NCBI GenBank assembly: GCA_021018815.1
Contig: JAITYX010000017.1
Location: 5,332,001-5,396,000 of the forward strand
DNA: 64,000 bases
Source: Talinum fruticosum
Lineage: Eukaryota > Streptophyta > Magnoliopsida > Caryophyllales > Talinaceae
Direction of reading: 5' to 3'
Position 1 is the stretch's first letter. The number at the start of each line of letters is the position of its first letter. The position numbers were made by a program, and so were the translations under genes. Below, piece by piece: positions 1 to 19,073 of the stretch. The notes under the pieces were generated by a model. It saw nothing but the letters and a program-made list of their open reading frames with translations, had not been told where the DNA came from and searched no databases.

Positions 1-1431
1 GTCAACTTTTTTTCTTTTGCTTGTTTTGACTGTTTTGGAAGGTCAAGATCACCGCAGTAATTTATTAATCGTTAATAGCCGTAAATTATTAATCATTAAT
101 TATTAATTGTTAATTATAATCGTTAATTATAACTGTTAATAATGTTGATGACAGCTGACAGTGGTAATAGCTAACTACTAATTATTAAATCGTTAATCTT
201 TAACTATTGCTAATCATAAAAACTGAAAGAAACATGCCGGTATTTAATTGCAAACATTTAAAAATGAAAATAAAAATGAAAATAAAAATGAATTCTCAAG
301 CAATTTGGCAATGTTAGATGATCATCGGTATTCTTTTTTTAAATCATCACCCAGGCATAACACCAGTTATATGCATAACTTTTGGATGAGATACCATAGC
401 GATAGCTCTATTATTTTCTTACACATGATAATACGAAGTAAATTTGCATGAGATAATTTTACTAAAAATTTACCCTTTTAAACATTATTAAATTTTAATA
501 AATTAATCGGGCCATATTGTTTAAAATATCATATTTTATATCACCTTAAACACTAATTTTTTAAAATATCCTATATTATATTATGAAAAATAGCGATCAA
601 TGTCCCAGAATCAAGACAATTAAAGTTAGTCTTTCAAAGTATATGATATTAAAAAATATAAGCGTTAAAGGTGGGGGTGTTAAGCGGTAAATTGATAGTT
701 CGATATCTCATAAATAACATGACCTAAAGTTTGAGATATTAAAATAGATTAATGTTTGGAGATTCCAAAAATATATAGTATTATTTTTCATGCAACATGA
801 TGTCGTTATTTATTGCAGAACGATTTTTAAATTTGGCAGGGTACATCTTATAACTTGGTTAATAGCTTATTATTGCTATAAATTATTTTCATAACTTTGT
901 TACTGCTCACATCCTTAGAGCTGAAAATGAACAAATTTTATGTACTTAATTACTTATTTTTCTCGAGCTACCATACTGAAAATCAATTTCAAACACTCAG
1001 ATTTTATAAATTACAATCAACAAATCATGATTATTGAATCAGCTAGAAGCTATAAATAGTCTTTTCATATAAATAGCTTTACATGAGTCATCCAAGTTTT
1101 CCAACTCCGTTTGTAAATTTTCATTACAACTGTACCGTATTTTTCTATGAGGTAATTTTGAGACAAAAGATTTTAATACACGATGAAGTACCAAAAATTA
1201 GAGTCAAATTATTGAGAGGCACAAAGTCTAATATAAACAAGATTCAAATATAAATTTCGACAACTTTTAAAATATTTATCAATTGAGCTAACTAATATAA
1301 TATGGACACAGAATCCTCTTAATACACGTTGGTTATACTATAATGGAGTCCTAATCAAATCAAATTGTCTGATTTGCAATTAATTACATAATGGGATTTT
1401 TTTTTCCTTTTTTGGTTTAAACATAGGAATA
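1..1431. other. AT-rich intergenic region upstream of the aldehyde dehydrogenase gene
   Basis: No coding gene is visible here. Positions 60-220 are a run of degenerate units of the kind TTAAT/GTTAAT, and 260-291 holds a short tandem repeat of AAAATGAAAAT type. The rest is AT-rich DNA with frequent stops in all frames. Confidence 0.7.
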
Positions 1432-1439
1432 TATATAAA
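1432..1439 (+). promoter_or_regulatory. TATA box of the ALDH3 gene
   Basis: TATATAAA lies about 300 bp before the start codon at 1735, so transcription would begin near 1465 and leave a ~270-nt pyrimidine-rich 5' leader. An ACGT core (GCACGTCA) at about 1503-1510 would fall just downstream in the leader. The call rests on position and consensus only. Confidence 0.5.
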
Positions 1440-1734
1440 CGTCAAGGCTCTGAAGAATTCGATCATTGAAAATTGCATCCAGTATCACGCCGGGGGAAGC
1501 GTGCACGTCACTTTCTCTCTCCGCAGTTATCAAACTCAGGCGGTGTTCTGCACTTGTCAATCAACCGCTCCCTCTTCTCATCCCCCGAAACCACGCCGTG
1601 AAATCGCGACTCACATCGCTCACCGCATTCGTTGACTCGTCTCGACTCGTCTCTTTCATATTTACCCGCTTTCTGCCTCCTCCACCACTTCCAAACTTTT
1701 TTTCTCTCTCTATCCTCTTGCTCTTCCGGCGTCA

Positions 1735-8453
<6,719 letters not shown>

Positions 8454-8544
8454 AACTCTGCTATCAATTCGTCAGCCTGTGAAAACTCGCTGTGTCAAAT
8501 ATCTGCGTATCCTCAATTCCTTATTCCTTTGTGTGCTTAACACT

Positions 8545-8550
8545 AATAAA
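8545..8550 (+). terminator. Possible poly(A) signal of the ALDH3 gene
   Basis: AATAAA lies 92 bp after the ALDH3 stop codon, a usual distance for a plant 3' UTR. It sits between the two convergent genes. Confidence 0.4.
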
Positions 8551-8892
8551 TCTGTGATTATTTTTACTAAATACTAGTATTAGTATATAGTTTTCTGGGG
8601 AGGATATTGACTCGTGTGCAGCTAATGGCTGTAGTCCCTGCATTTTAGCGGGAAAATATTATTAATATGATCATCGAAGAGAAATCAAATATGGGATCCA
8701 ATGTATCAGGTTATGAGGTTCCCCTCGATCTTACCCGTCATTTGCAATAGAAAATCAAATGTTATTCACAAACTTTACAGGAAAGCAAATGTTATTTACA
8801 GATTTTACAGGCTTTTACCTTCCTTTTCTTTTCTTTTTTTTTGTTTGGGGGAGGGGGTGGTTGGACTGTGAAAAGAACAAGTAATGCATGAG

Positions 8893-11007
8893 TTAACCAT
8901 TCAATATTCTGAAAACTTGAGACCGTTGTTCATCATTTAGTTCTGTAGGGAAGTTGACAAGGCACTTGACCTTCAAATGCCCTCTATAATCAGGGTTCCT
9001 TTGGTTAGGCATGCCTTGACCTACTATGGTTATCTCATAGCCAGGATACACAACTTCATCAATCTCCATATTGAGCTTCTCATTCCCTAGCAGAGGTATG
9101 GTTAGAGGGCAACTTGTCAAGGCATCTGCCAGTGGGATCTCGATCTCGAGCTCCAAGTCATCTTCGATCCTTCGAAACAAGGGGTGGCGTTTCTCGATGA
9201 TGGTGAAGACAACATCCGCTAGGTATCCTTCCGAGTTGTCTTCGTTGGTGGATCCTTGAAAGGTTATCTTTGTTCCTGCTATCCATCCTGGCTTTACAGT
9301 CACTGTTAGTACCTCCTCCTGTTGGATCCTTTGCCTGGAATTGTCAGGAAGAAGCGTGGTTACAAAGATCATACGATAGAACTTGTTTCATTCAATTGGT
9401 TTCTCTTGAGATCAAAGTCTGACAACTTTTGTGGTTCATTATAAAGATGGTAAACATACCCGGTGCATTTGAAGACGCCTCGAGTGACCTTAATATGCTT
9501 GACACAACCATGGCACAACTCCTCGAGGGTACACTCGAGCTTTTTCTCAATTGGTGGTGGCTTCAACATCCCACTTGAGCTAGAGAACATGATAATTTGG
9601 CCACTTTTTGTCATACCCATGCTCCAATTCCTGCTCATAGGAGACCCATTGCTGCTTTTGTCCTCAAACCCAGCTAGTCTACTGCTTGCCTTTGAGGTGG
9701 TCCGCTTCATGGAAGGTGCCCTACAAAATGAATCCTCCACTCCCATAAAATATTCCTTACAGTTTCTCCTTTTCAAGCTTGGTGATGATCTCCCCGAAAC
9801 TGCTCCAAACCAATCACAAGGGTTTAGTAGTGATCAATGAGACGGGAATCAAATCGAAGCACATTGTACTAATAGATTGACTAGTCTATACAGCTTGGTT
9901 TAACTTGACTCGTTGACGTACTCATTTGCATGCATAATACGTGTTAACAACGTTATTATTGTGATGAGATTAGTTTGTAGAGAAGTACCTGAGGGAAGAT
10001 TTGTGTCGAGGCTTATGACCCTCAAGGGGCCCTTTAATGGAGTCAGTCTTTGACTTGCATGTTTATCGTGAAGCTCGGTGGCTGAAACTTTAGATGAGAT
10101 TTTCTTCCTCTTGGAAGAATCAATCAGTAAAATAATTGCCCTTAATAGGCAATTAGTAAATTGATCATCTTCGCGTTCATCTTCATTAGGCTCTAATTCC
10201 GCTCCGTTATTCCCATTTTGCCCCTCTTTCTCCACTACTTTCATGCCATTTTTAGAATCTTGCCTCTTGAATTTCGCTTCCCTGGCCTGCCAAATCCCCA
10301 AAAAAAGCAAATAAAATACAAAATTAATTATTGAATGTAAATCATGCTAGGGTTAGAGCTTGCATTTATATGCAAAGCAAAACAATAAAAAACGACTTTT
10401 TTAGCATAATATTATATAATTTCTATTTTATTTGATATAAAAATATTTTATTTCTTAGGTTATGAATCCTGTCATTTTCTTTTTTAGTAATATATTTATT
10501 TATTTATTTTAATTCAAAGAAAGGTATAATTCTTTTCGAATCGTGAATATTTAAGATACAATTTTTTCTAAAAAGATGCCTTCAGAGATTTAAATTTTAA
10601 ACTTGTATTCTCTTCGAGAATGATGTATTCCACTATTACCCATGTTAAAGAGGGAAGAGGGAAGATATTCAAATTTCATGAGGAATACACGAAACTATCG
10701 AGAATATATTTCACTCAATGTCATTCGTTTGCAATTTTTTTAAAGAAATAAGAGTTTATTAATTACGATTAACTCATTTGATAATGCATTATTTCGTGTG
10801 TATTTCTCTTTGCATGGTAATTAATATAATGGTTTACAAAATTCCCAAAATTAAACGCACCTTAAGAAGATCATCTGAGGGCTTAGCCATGTGATTTTTG
10901 CGATGATCATATTGGCTTTTGGGGGCAGGGGATTTGTATTTCTTCAAGAAATCTCTAATCCCAGAAAAATCATAGCACTCAGGAGGCTTCTCCCCTTCAT
11001 CATTCAT
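8893..11007 (-). CDS. J-domain-less DnaJ/HSP40 C-terminal peptide-binding protein, 4 exons
   Basis: Substrate-binding half of a class II (DnaJB-type) co-chaperone. Exons on the minus strand: 11007-10861, 10286-9989, 9799-9460, 9334-8893. Introns are GT-AG, phases agree, 408 aa. Residues 228-408 form the DnaJ C-terminal domain: KPPPIEKKLECTLEELCHG, then the EEVLTVTVKPGW and GTKITFQG motifs, HPLFRRIEDDL and GQGMP. The first ~227 residues contain no J domain and no HPD motif; they begin MNDEGEKPPECYDFSGIRDF and are rich in Lys, Ser and Glu. No Gly/Phe linker or zinc finger is present. Without HPD it should not stimulate Hsp70 ATPase, so it may act as a holdase or adaptor (inference). Arabidopsis has such a protein (At1g44160, from memory) next to ALDH3H1, the same pairing as here. 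A TATA-like motif lies at 11161-11170. An undetected J-domain exon further upstream is unlikely because the first exon starts with a good ATG close to that TATA. Confidence 0.85.
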
Positions 11008-11160
11008 TGAAAGTAAAATAAGATAAATGAGAGAGAAAATGAAGGGAAAACGATGAACAAGAGGCTAATTCTGGAGAGAGGAAGAACAAGGGATGATATT
11101 CGGCTGAGAAATTAGAAAAAAAAAAAAAACTTCTGTTTTTAAGATGAATTATAGTAGGCC

Positions 11161-11170
11161 CTTTTATATC
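11161..11170 (-). promoter_or_regulatory. TATA box of the J-less DnaJ gene
   Basis: Read on the minus strand, GATATAAAAG lies about 155 bp before the start codon at 11007. It precedes a poly(T)/poly(A) tract and a short leader. Position and consensus are the only evidence. Confidence 0.5.
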
Positions 11171-13689
11171 ATACCAAATTTTTTTACAGTGTTTTTTTTG
11201 GGGTAAAATTTTACATAATCACTTTCTTGATCTTTCTTGCTGTATTTCTTTGTGCGTCTAGCTGTAGTTTTTACCTTTTGTTCACAGAAATTTCACACCG
11301 GGTTTTTATCCCAAAAAATATATATAAAAAGATCACATATATGGTAAAATGTCAAATATAATGAAAAATATATTACAGCATTAATTTTCGGGAGACAAAT
11401 AATAGTGCAAATTCTTATATTCATCCGATAGCATATACTTACAGGTGACGTGTCATTATGTTTGGTCCACAAAATTCAAAACATCAATTATATACTTGAG
11501 AGTATATGCTCCCAAGACATATGTCAATTAATGGTTGAGTGAAAGAAAAAATAGTGGAAATTTTACGGCCTAACATAATGACATGTCACACTAGGAGTAT
11601 ATGCTCCTAGATGAAGATAAGAATATGTACACAAAACCCCTTTATTTTCCCTTTCGTTGAACCATTTATTAATATATGTCTTGAGAACATATATTCGCAA
11701 GTGTATAATAGATACTCTGGACTAATATCCTTATTATACCTCGACTTCTATTATTTTAAATTTTAACATAAATTGTTATTGACTTTTTCCCCTCAAAATA
11801 AATAATCCACCATTAAGTATATATAATATAATATAATGACAGCATATACAATTAAAGTGGGGAATTTAAATATGAGATTAACGTCTCAATGAAATTTCAA
11901 GTGGTTCTTCTATGATGATCTTAATGATCTACTATTAAATATTCATTTGCTCTATGAAGTTATATTATAGCTTCCTGAGTATCTGACATTTAAAAAAATG
12001 CATTAACATGGAATAATATAATTAGTGCTAAGAATAATAATGCTTTAAATTTAGAGTTAGTCGATAATATATTTACTATTAACTTTATGGAGTTAAGAAT
12101 TTATTTTGATGTATTTATATTTACATTTGTTATAAGATATTTATTGTAGATATTATATGACTTTTCACTAATAAATTGTTCATTTTTCTTATAAAAAAAA
12201 TAGACTAGAACCTCAAGTACTTTTTTTTAAAATCAAAGTTTGTCTATTTTAACCATCAGTAAATGTAATTTTTTCTTTTTAGTGAATTGTGTTAGAATAG
12301 TTACTTATATAAGATTACCACGTTCGTTAACTTCTATTCTATTCACTGGGATTGCCTCACAGAAAATATGACATACAATTTCAAAAGAAAAATTATTGAT
12401 GATAGGCCATGTCCATTTGGGGATTGCCACGTACAAGCCTTTTAAGCCATATATATAATTACAAATTGTAGTGAATTGTTCTACTGTAAGCAGGTTAAAG
12501 TCGAAAAATTTCATCATGGACCTACCTATTATAATATGAATAGTACGCTTGTTATCTTCACATTCATTAGGGATAGCGATAAATATTTTGAAAATTTTTT
12601 ATATTTCATATTTGGTAGTTGTTTTGGCCGTCTTTGAAGTGATAATTACGTTTCTGGGTTATTTTTGCTATTATTAATTTATCAACATTTGTGTCTGTCG
12701 ATGAATATTTTAAAATTTAGTAATGAAAATTACTCAAAGATAAACTTTTATTAGTGTATGGTTTCTCAATTTTAAGATTGTAATTACATTCCCAAATTAT
12801 TTTGCATTCAACACAAACTAAACTACGCATATCAATGAAGTTTTTAAAATTATTTTGTATTTGTGTGGCAAACAATGACAATAATCTCTCTTTTTTCCAT
12901 AACGTATTTATTCTAAAATGTTGGCAACTAAAAAGCTTTTTAGGATAATAATAACCTAATCTTTAGGGCATTAGACGATAATATATCAATTTTTATTGAA
13001 TATCAATCGACCGGTTCTTAAGGTGATTGTTTTCAATATATCTCTATCGACTTTTTGACATTTTAACTTATTATCAAAGTATTTATGTGGCGTCTAATAT
13101 TTTAACTCGTATACGATGGTGGTTACAAAAATCAACTTCTTTATGTAAACAACTTATTAAAACTCAATCATAGCTCAAAATAAGCCTCTTGTCACGTATT
13201 TGATACAACTTGTACATTGAAGAGAGGGTCCTGATGTGTTAAGGTGGCAGAAGCATGTGCTGTTCATTTTGGGATGAAGATTGCAAAAATGTTGGGTATG
13301 GACTGAGTAATTATGGAGACCGACTCGAAACGGTATCTCTTACCCTTCAATCTAAATCTATAAAGCTAGCTATTTAAGTACTCTTATTAGAGACTGTCAT
13401 AGATTCTCGTGTGATTTTCTAAGTATTACTTTAAATTTTATAAAAGAAAAACATTTATAATAACATAAGGTTGCTAAACTAACTTTTCTTTCTAGGGGAT
13501 GCTAGGGTGTGGTTAGACGGTGAGGTAGAATGCATTCTGCCCTTAATCTTGTAACACATCATTGTTTCTACACCTTTTAATGACAAGTTTCCATTTTGAT
13601 CTTCAAAAAAGGAAAAAAAAAAGCTAGTCATCTCTTCTTTAAATTTCTCAATAATTTAATTTAGTTATAATTACCATTGAATATAAGTG
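11171..13689. other. AT-rich intergenic stretch between the DnaJ gene and the Mutator-like element
   Basis: No gene is supported. Reading frames are short and lack family similarity. The only clear structure is the imperfect inverted repeat at 11411-11624. Confidence 0.65.
11411..11624. repeat. Imperfect inverted repeat, MITE-like
   Basis: The left arm (11411-11475) and the reverse complement of the right arm (11557-11624) align over ~65 bp. Both share ATTCTTAT, GCATATACT and GACRTGTCATTATGTT blocks. The loop is ~80 bp. The ~215-bp size, AT richness and hairpin form fit a small inverted-repeat transposable element in the DnaJ upstream region. Target-site duplication not resolved. Confidence 0.6.
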
Positions 13690-13702
13690 TTCTTCAATTA
13701 CT

Positions 13703-13744
13703 ATACCACCCATCTTTCTATTTTATTCAAAATTATCACTCATA
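13703..13744 (+). repeat. Left terminal inverted repeat of the MULE (core)
   Basis: Begins ATACCACCC and contains TTTTATTCAAAA and TATCACTCA. It pairs with 18669-18710 at 35 of 42 positions. Weaker similarity continues for a few tens of bases on both sides. Confidence 0.75.
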
Positions 13745-15400
13745 ACTCAATTGACCGGCTATAACAAGTTAACTCATTTTTCTCCTTTTTTCTTTTTGTC
13801 TTTTTTCAATCCCCATACCTATGAGATAAAGGGGCTGGAAAAACAAAATAATAGTCATAAGCTTTATAACGCCTTCCCTTTTACCTGGCTGTGTTCTTCC
13901 CCAAATTCTCACAACAAAAACCCTCAAATTTTCAAAACCCTAAAAGCAAAATCAAGGCATCAATGGAGTTTGAATCAGCAAATTTACTTGCAATTCATGG
14001 TCTCCACTTCAATTCGAACAACACGCCCCAATAAAATTGCAACTTGAAGCAGAAAGATGTCAAATTCAAATTCAGCTATGAGAAATCCAATTCGACACTC
14101 GTACAAGGTGCAAACACTTTCATATGGGGGTGTTTATTGCTCAAATTCAAATTAAGTCTCAAATTCTCCGGGTTTGTGTTTCTATCTCGTGATTTGGGGA
14201 CTCATTTGGGTTATATTGTTGTGTTCTATTGTCTATTGTTGGCTCTACTCATTATCGTAATGGAGGAGTTTATTTCATCATATGATGGTGAATTATTCTT
14301 ACTTTACTCAAGAGAATTTGAGGTCTGGAATATATTAGATTGACATCTTGTTGTAGTAGGGCCTGTGTGGTTCATTGCTCTCACTTCGCATAGTTGTTCG
14401 GGATGCAATCAACATGCTTCTAATGGTTTAGGGGATGTCAAATTGCTGAAATTCAAATTCATTAGTTAGAAAATGATACATTAGCTATCTCGTTGACACT
14501 AGGCATGATAACGCAAAATGATACATATATATAGTAGCCTCTCTCTAGAGAGGATTGCATCTTTGTATCAAGATAGATCAATTGTGGTATGCAACATGAT
14601 ACATTAGCTACGAGAGAATGAGCAATTGACGAAGCTAATCAAGGAAAAATGAAACCGAAAAGATGGAGATTTGTGCTTATCGGAGCAGGCATGACGAGAT
14701 GCTACTCATGTTTGTTACGATGTTGTTTGTAGTTGTATTTGCCTTTAATTGTATGATTTGGGAAGGGGGACAATCCTAGCATTAGTGAATGTAGCTTGTA
14801 TTTGGATTTTTATGATTATGTAAATGGATCATTTGACGAATGAAGATATTTTAGCTTTAGCGAGATATTGTGTATTTAACATATAGTGACCACTTTCCCC
14901 TAGGTGTCCTTACCCTCGTGGAACTTGATTTAAATTAATGGATTCCCTTTTTTAATAAAAAAAAACATATGACTCTTCGAGACAAAGTTATATGAATGGA
15001 ACTTGGAACAATCAAAATGAATAAAGCAGGAACAACTAGTATTGGCAAATGACATGACAATGATTGTAACCAAGCATTAACTCAAAACAAAAACAAAAAA
15101 ATGCAATGAAAATGAAATTGGCTTCATTGAAGTCCAAATACATCCAGTATATAAACCTTCCATTGTTCGGACACTAAAATACCACCCAACTAAAATTAGT
15201 TTGCCATTAATTTGCTAAAAGCTTGCCACCATATATAAATATATCATATCACAAAAAAAAAGGAAAAAGTGGCTCTAATATACTTGTTTCATGCCACCAT
15301 ATGCAGTCCAATAACCAAGAGCATGAATAAAAAGCTTAGCTTGCTATATGCTAGGAAATGAACTCATTCATCTAAGAATCAAATTTAAGAATGTCCCGAC
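13745..15400. other. Left arm of the MULE, no recognised gene
   Basis: Lies between the left terminal repeat and the 3' end of the transposase relic. Plus-strand frames at about 13751-14343 are open for up to ~100 codons, and 14640-14870 looks like a transcript 3' end, but no domain is recognised. It could hold a degenerate second element gene or simply untranslated DNA. Confidence 0.4.
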
Positions 15401-18064
15401 TTAGAATGGCTTCTCCAGCTTGGTTTCTTCCGACATGAAGCTTGCTCCTTGGTGGGTAATCAAAGATGGTAGAATTGGGGGCAACAACATCATGAGATGC
15501 GAGTAGAATTGCAGATAAGTAGCAGATTCAAACACATCAAAATCAAAAGCAATGTGAGATTCAGAGACATCAAAGTCATATGTGGTAAAAGTAGGAAGAG
15601 ACAGTAGAAGCACATTGAGAGGTTGCGGCATAATCGAAGTAGAAACAACAAACGCGGGTGGAGTAACAAGCAACAACATTGGAAGATGCATCAACTAGTG
15701 GCTACGTACAATTCAAAAAATTGGTTAATACTAATGTTTTTTAATATTATGCAAAAATAGAAAAGTTTAAAAAAATATTACCCTATGTTTACATGTCTTC
15801 TTGTTATGCCTATATCCTTTACATTTCGAACACTTGGTTGTTCCACCGGATCTTAGCACTTGCTAGAAGTTTGCTCCGATGTCTTTGTTCCCCTTCTTCT
15901 AGTCTCCTTTTAAACTGGTAACTACCACTCTTTTTCTATTTGAAAACAGGGACAACAATTGGCTCATCTTCACATGAAGGCCACAAGTTTGGTCCATTTA
16001 TAGGAATCAAAGTATGTGCATAAGTCTTTCTAAGCATTGCACTACTATAATATCTATGAACAAACTTAGTCGGATTGATTTTCTCCTCCCTCATTACTGT
16101 TAGAGCATGAACACACAAGATACCACTTAACTCCATGATTTACAAGAACAAGTTTTGGTCAACATGTCAACTACAAAACCATTAGTTCCATGCTTGACAC
16201 TATCCATACCATTTCCAGCTCTACTTGCTTGCCACCAACGACATAAATCTTTTGCCCTCTCTAACTTCTTTAGGATGATAGGACATATTTCTTGTTGTAA
16301 ATGTTTAACCATTTGCTTCCTAAAAGCAACCCTTGTCATGACTTTCTTGAAAATGTTATCGAACATGGTGAATATCAGCTTAAACCTTTCCTCTACGATA
16401 GATGCATTGAATATCTCAGCCATATTGTTATCCACCGAATCACATTTGACATACGTTTTGAAGAAGAGTCTACAAAAATTCTTAGGGTCCTTTCTTTCCA
16501 AGAATCCCATGCGTGAACATCTAACTTTTGCATTTCCTTCACATACATATTATAATCGACCTTATTTGATGACTTTGCAATTCTCAAAAACACGTCTCTA
16601 TATTCCAAACCCTTTTATTTCTTTCTCAGATTAGCATACACATGCATTGCACATAATCCATGTTTAGCCTTAGGCAACAGGTTTAAAATTGCATCAACAA
16701 GTCCCTTAACATTTACAAGAATCATATTAGTTTAGAAGACACATGAAAAATAAATTTTTGCAGTAAAAACCTACTACTATTGATGGTAATGATTGATTGC
16801 ACTCGATGAAAAAAATATATAAACAATATATACCTATTGATATATAAATAAATATACCTTTTGTTGGTATAAAATGATGGTCCATTTATATCCATATTCC
16901 ATCTGCAAGTCATTAACCAAAAATTGTATGAACCAAAGCCATGATTTCTTATCCTCTATTTGTGTCACGCTCCAAGCAACAGGGTACATTTGGTTGTGTG
17001 CATCTCGACCTACTACAACTAAGACTTGTCCATTCCATGGCCCCTTTAAAAAACATCCATCAATGCTCAAAACTCTGCTACACCCTTACTGAAAATTCCC
17101 TCTTCAAAGGACCAAGACATATGTAGAGACTCTTGAACACAATCTCGATCCCCATTTTTTCCACATTAATTTTAACGAGTGGAACCCTTATTCGTTATAA
17201 TAACCTCATTTGCTTAAGCTCTTAACATGCTAAATTGAGCCTTATAATCCCCTAATATTAATGCTAGAGCCATTGCTCGAACTCTAAAACACATAGACAT
17301 AGTAGGCTTGTACTTGCAGTCTTTCTCAATCAAATCTCATAGCTCCCTCAACCTTAAGCTTGGTTGGAATCTCAATGTCTCCATGTATTTACGTGACAAC
17401 CATTTAGTTGACATCTTCCTCTTTCCTCTCTCAAAATTATACGGAATACAACTATGAGGTTTAGACATTTTCTTGATTTGAAAAGATTGCTCACATTGAG
17501 GTCTTGATGCCCACAAACTCCATTCACATCCCTCCGCATTACAATAAGCTTGAAACCTTTGTTTGTCACTATGTTGTATCCTAACATCATATCTATTCGA
17601 GTATACGGTAGTACTCAACGGGCTCTCTAAGTTGCACCTTGTCAATGAACTTGAGGCCTACTACTAGCTCAACTCTCTCATTTGATAATCTTGGATTATA
17701 TCGAGGGTATCTCATTGTCCTTTTATTTTTCTCTTCCAACCTTTATCACCACCATTATCATCAGTCTCATTAGTTAGAGGGCTGTCCGCATCATCGGAAT
17801 TTTGGTAATGTGCATATACATCATGAAATGCATTGTTTCTTTCCCAATCCTCTCCAATTTCAGCTCTAAGTTCTTCTATTTTTGCAACCATATCTTCATG
17901 CATCTTTTTTTTTTTTTCACTCTAATCTCAACAATTTCCCCATCATCAATGTCGGACCCATACACATCATACTCATCATCAGCCATACAATCACTATGAC
18001 CATCATCAAATTCATTATCCTTGCCAATAATATGGTGCACATGTAACACACCATCAACTAACAT
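15401..18064 (-). pseudogene. MuDR-type MULE transposase, broken
   Basis: Domains appear in the right order on the minus strand but in different frames. There is an acidic N-terminus (18064-17712). A MuDR DNA-binding domain follows (17645-17337: RFQAYCNAEGCEW, FQIKKMSKPHSC). The MULE catalytic core is at 17070-16834 (SIDGCFLKGPWNGQ, GRDAHNQMYPVAW, KKSWLWF), then the C-terminal helical part (16608-16140). A SWIM zinc finger (CSCKSW...LSGILCVHAL) is split by a frameshift at 16133-16134, and a CX2CX4HX4C zinc knuckle lies at about 15800-15830. The block where family members have SD.QKG reads LYQQKV, so a catalytic Asp is lost. An in-frame TAA lies at 17214-17216, and several further shifts separate the domains. 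Confidence 0.85.
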
Positions 18065-18668
18065 TTTGCCCTACATTAAAAAAAATAATTTTATGGTCAA
18101 TTTAGGGAAAAAATCAATATAATAGGGCATGAGTTCATATGGTGGAGAAAATGACACGTATATGAAATTCATCTCAACATTTAAAATCCAAAAAAAGTAT
18201 GTTGTTTTTTTTTTTTAAGTTCTTAGCATCAATTACATAAAACTAACTCATTCAACATTTAACATTACTTTTTTTTTCGATTTTATATTTGGTTGAATTC
18301 AAATACATAACCGATGATGTTTAATCAATCCTACATATAAGCACTCGTTCCGTTGATCGAACTTGATGAGGATTTTCAATAAAAATCAGCTACTCTTGCT
18401 CTTACTTTAGCAAATAAAGGATTCACCTCTTGAATTATGGAGAATTTTCAGCATATCAAAGATGAATTAGGGTTGTGTATTTCGATCATTTTCACGAGAG
18501 GACGGACAGAAGAGAGGCGGAGAGAAATGAAAAGTCTTTTTCTGATTTTGTTTTTCTTAATTTAATCTACTCGTTGAAAAAATAAGGGAAAATTACACTT
18601 AACCAAATTGCAAAGTACGGTTGTAAAATAAAATAATAAGCTCAATGATAGACTGGAACAAAAATAAA

Positions 18669-18710
18669 TGTGAGTGATACTTTTGAATAAAATAAAACTG
18701 CGGGTGGTAT
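18669..18710 (-). repeat. Right terminal inverted repeat of the MULE (core)
   Basis: Reverse complement of the left terminus with 7 mismatches in 42 bp. The similarity runs on outward to about 18733 (GTTCT...CTAC). Confidence 0.75.
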
Positions 18711-18929
18711 TATTGTAGTGGCAGAACTCGTTAAAAATAGCTAAAGTGTTAATTTTGTGAAAGTATTTTATTTTATTTTTGGCTCAGCCTCTAAAGGTAA
18801 GTTGGTTGAGCCGGAAACAAAAAAAGTATGGTTCATTTCAGTATCGTCAAGCACTACGAATGTTATATTATTCGTGTACAAAAATCCCAAAAAAAAAAAA
18901 AAAAGAAAAGAAAAGGAACCCAAAGAAAC

Positions 18930-18938
18930 TTTGGCGCC
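18930..18938 (+). promoter_or_regulatory. E2F binding site in the RFC3 promoter
   Basis: TTTGGCGCC is an exact match to the E2F/DP consensus TTTSGCGCS, 136 bp before the RFC3 ATG. It is embedded in the perfect palindrome TTGGCGCCAA (18931-18940). E2F sites are known to drive S-phase expression of plant replication genes, so the placement fits the gene's role. Confidence 0.65.
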
Positions 18939-19073
18939 AATTCGGGAAAACCTCCGACCCCAAACCCTAGAAACTTCATCTGAACCCTCACGCACGGCCT
19001 TCTGTTTCTTCTCCTAAATCTCTCTCCATCAAACAAAATAAAAAAGGAGAAAATCTCTCACCACTCACCATCA

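Larger units (their letters stand above)
13690..18733 (-). mobile_element. Decayed Mutator-like element (MULE) with terminal inverted repeats
   Basis: A ~5 kb element bounded by inverted repeats at about 13690-13744 and 18669-18733, enclosing a degenerate MuDR-type transposase on the minus strand. The best 42-bp core of the two termini (13703-13744 against the reverse complement of 18669-18710) matches at 35 positions and starts ATACCACCC in both. Exact outer ends and the expected ~9-bp target duplication could not be fixed. The right end lies ~340 bp upstream of the RFC3 start codon. Because stops and frameshifts break the transposase, the element is not autonomous now. Confidence 0.8.
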
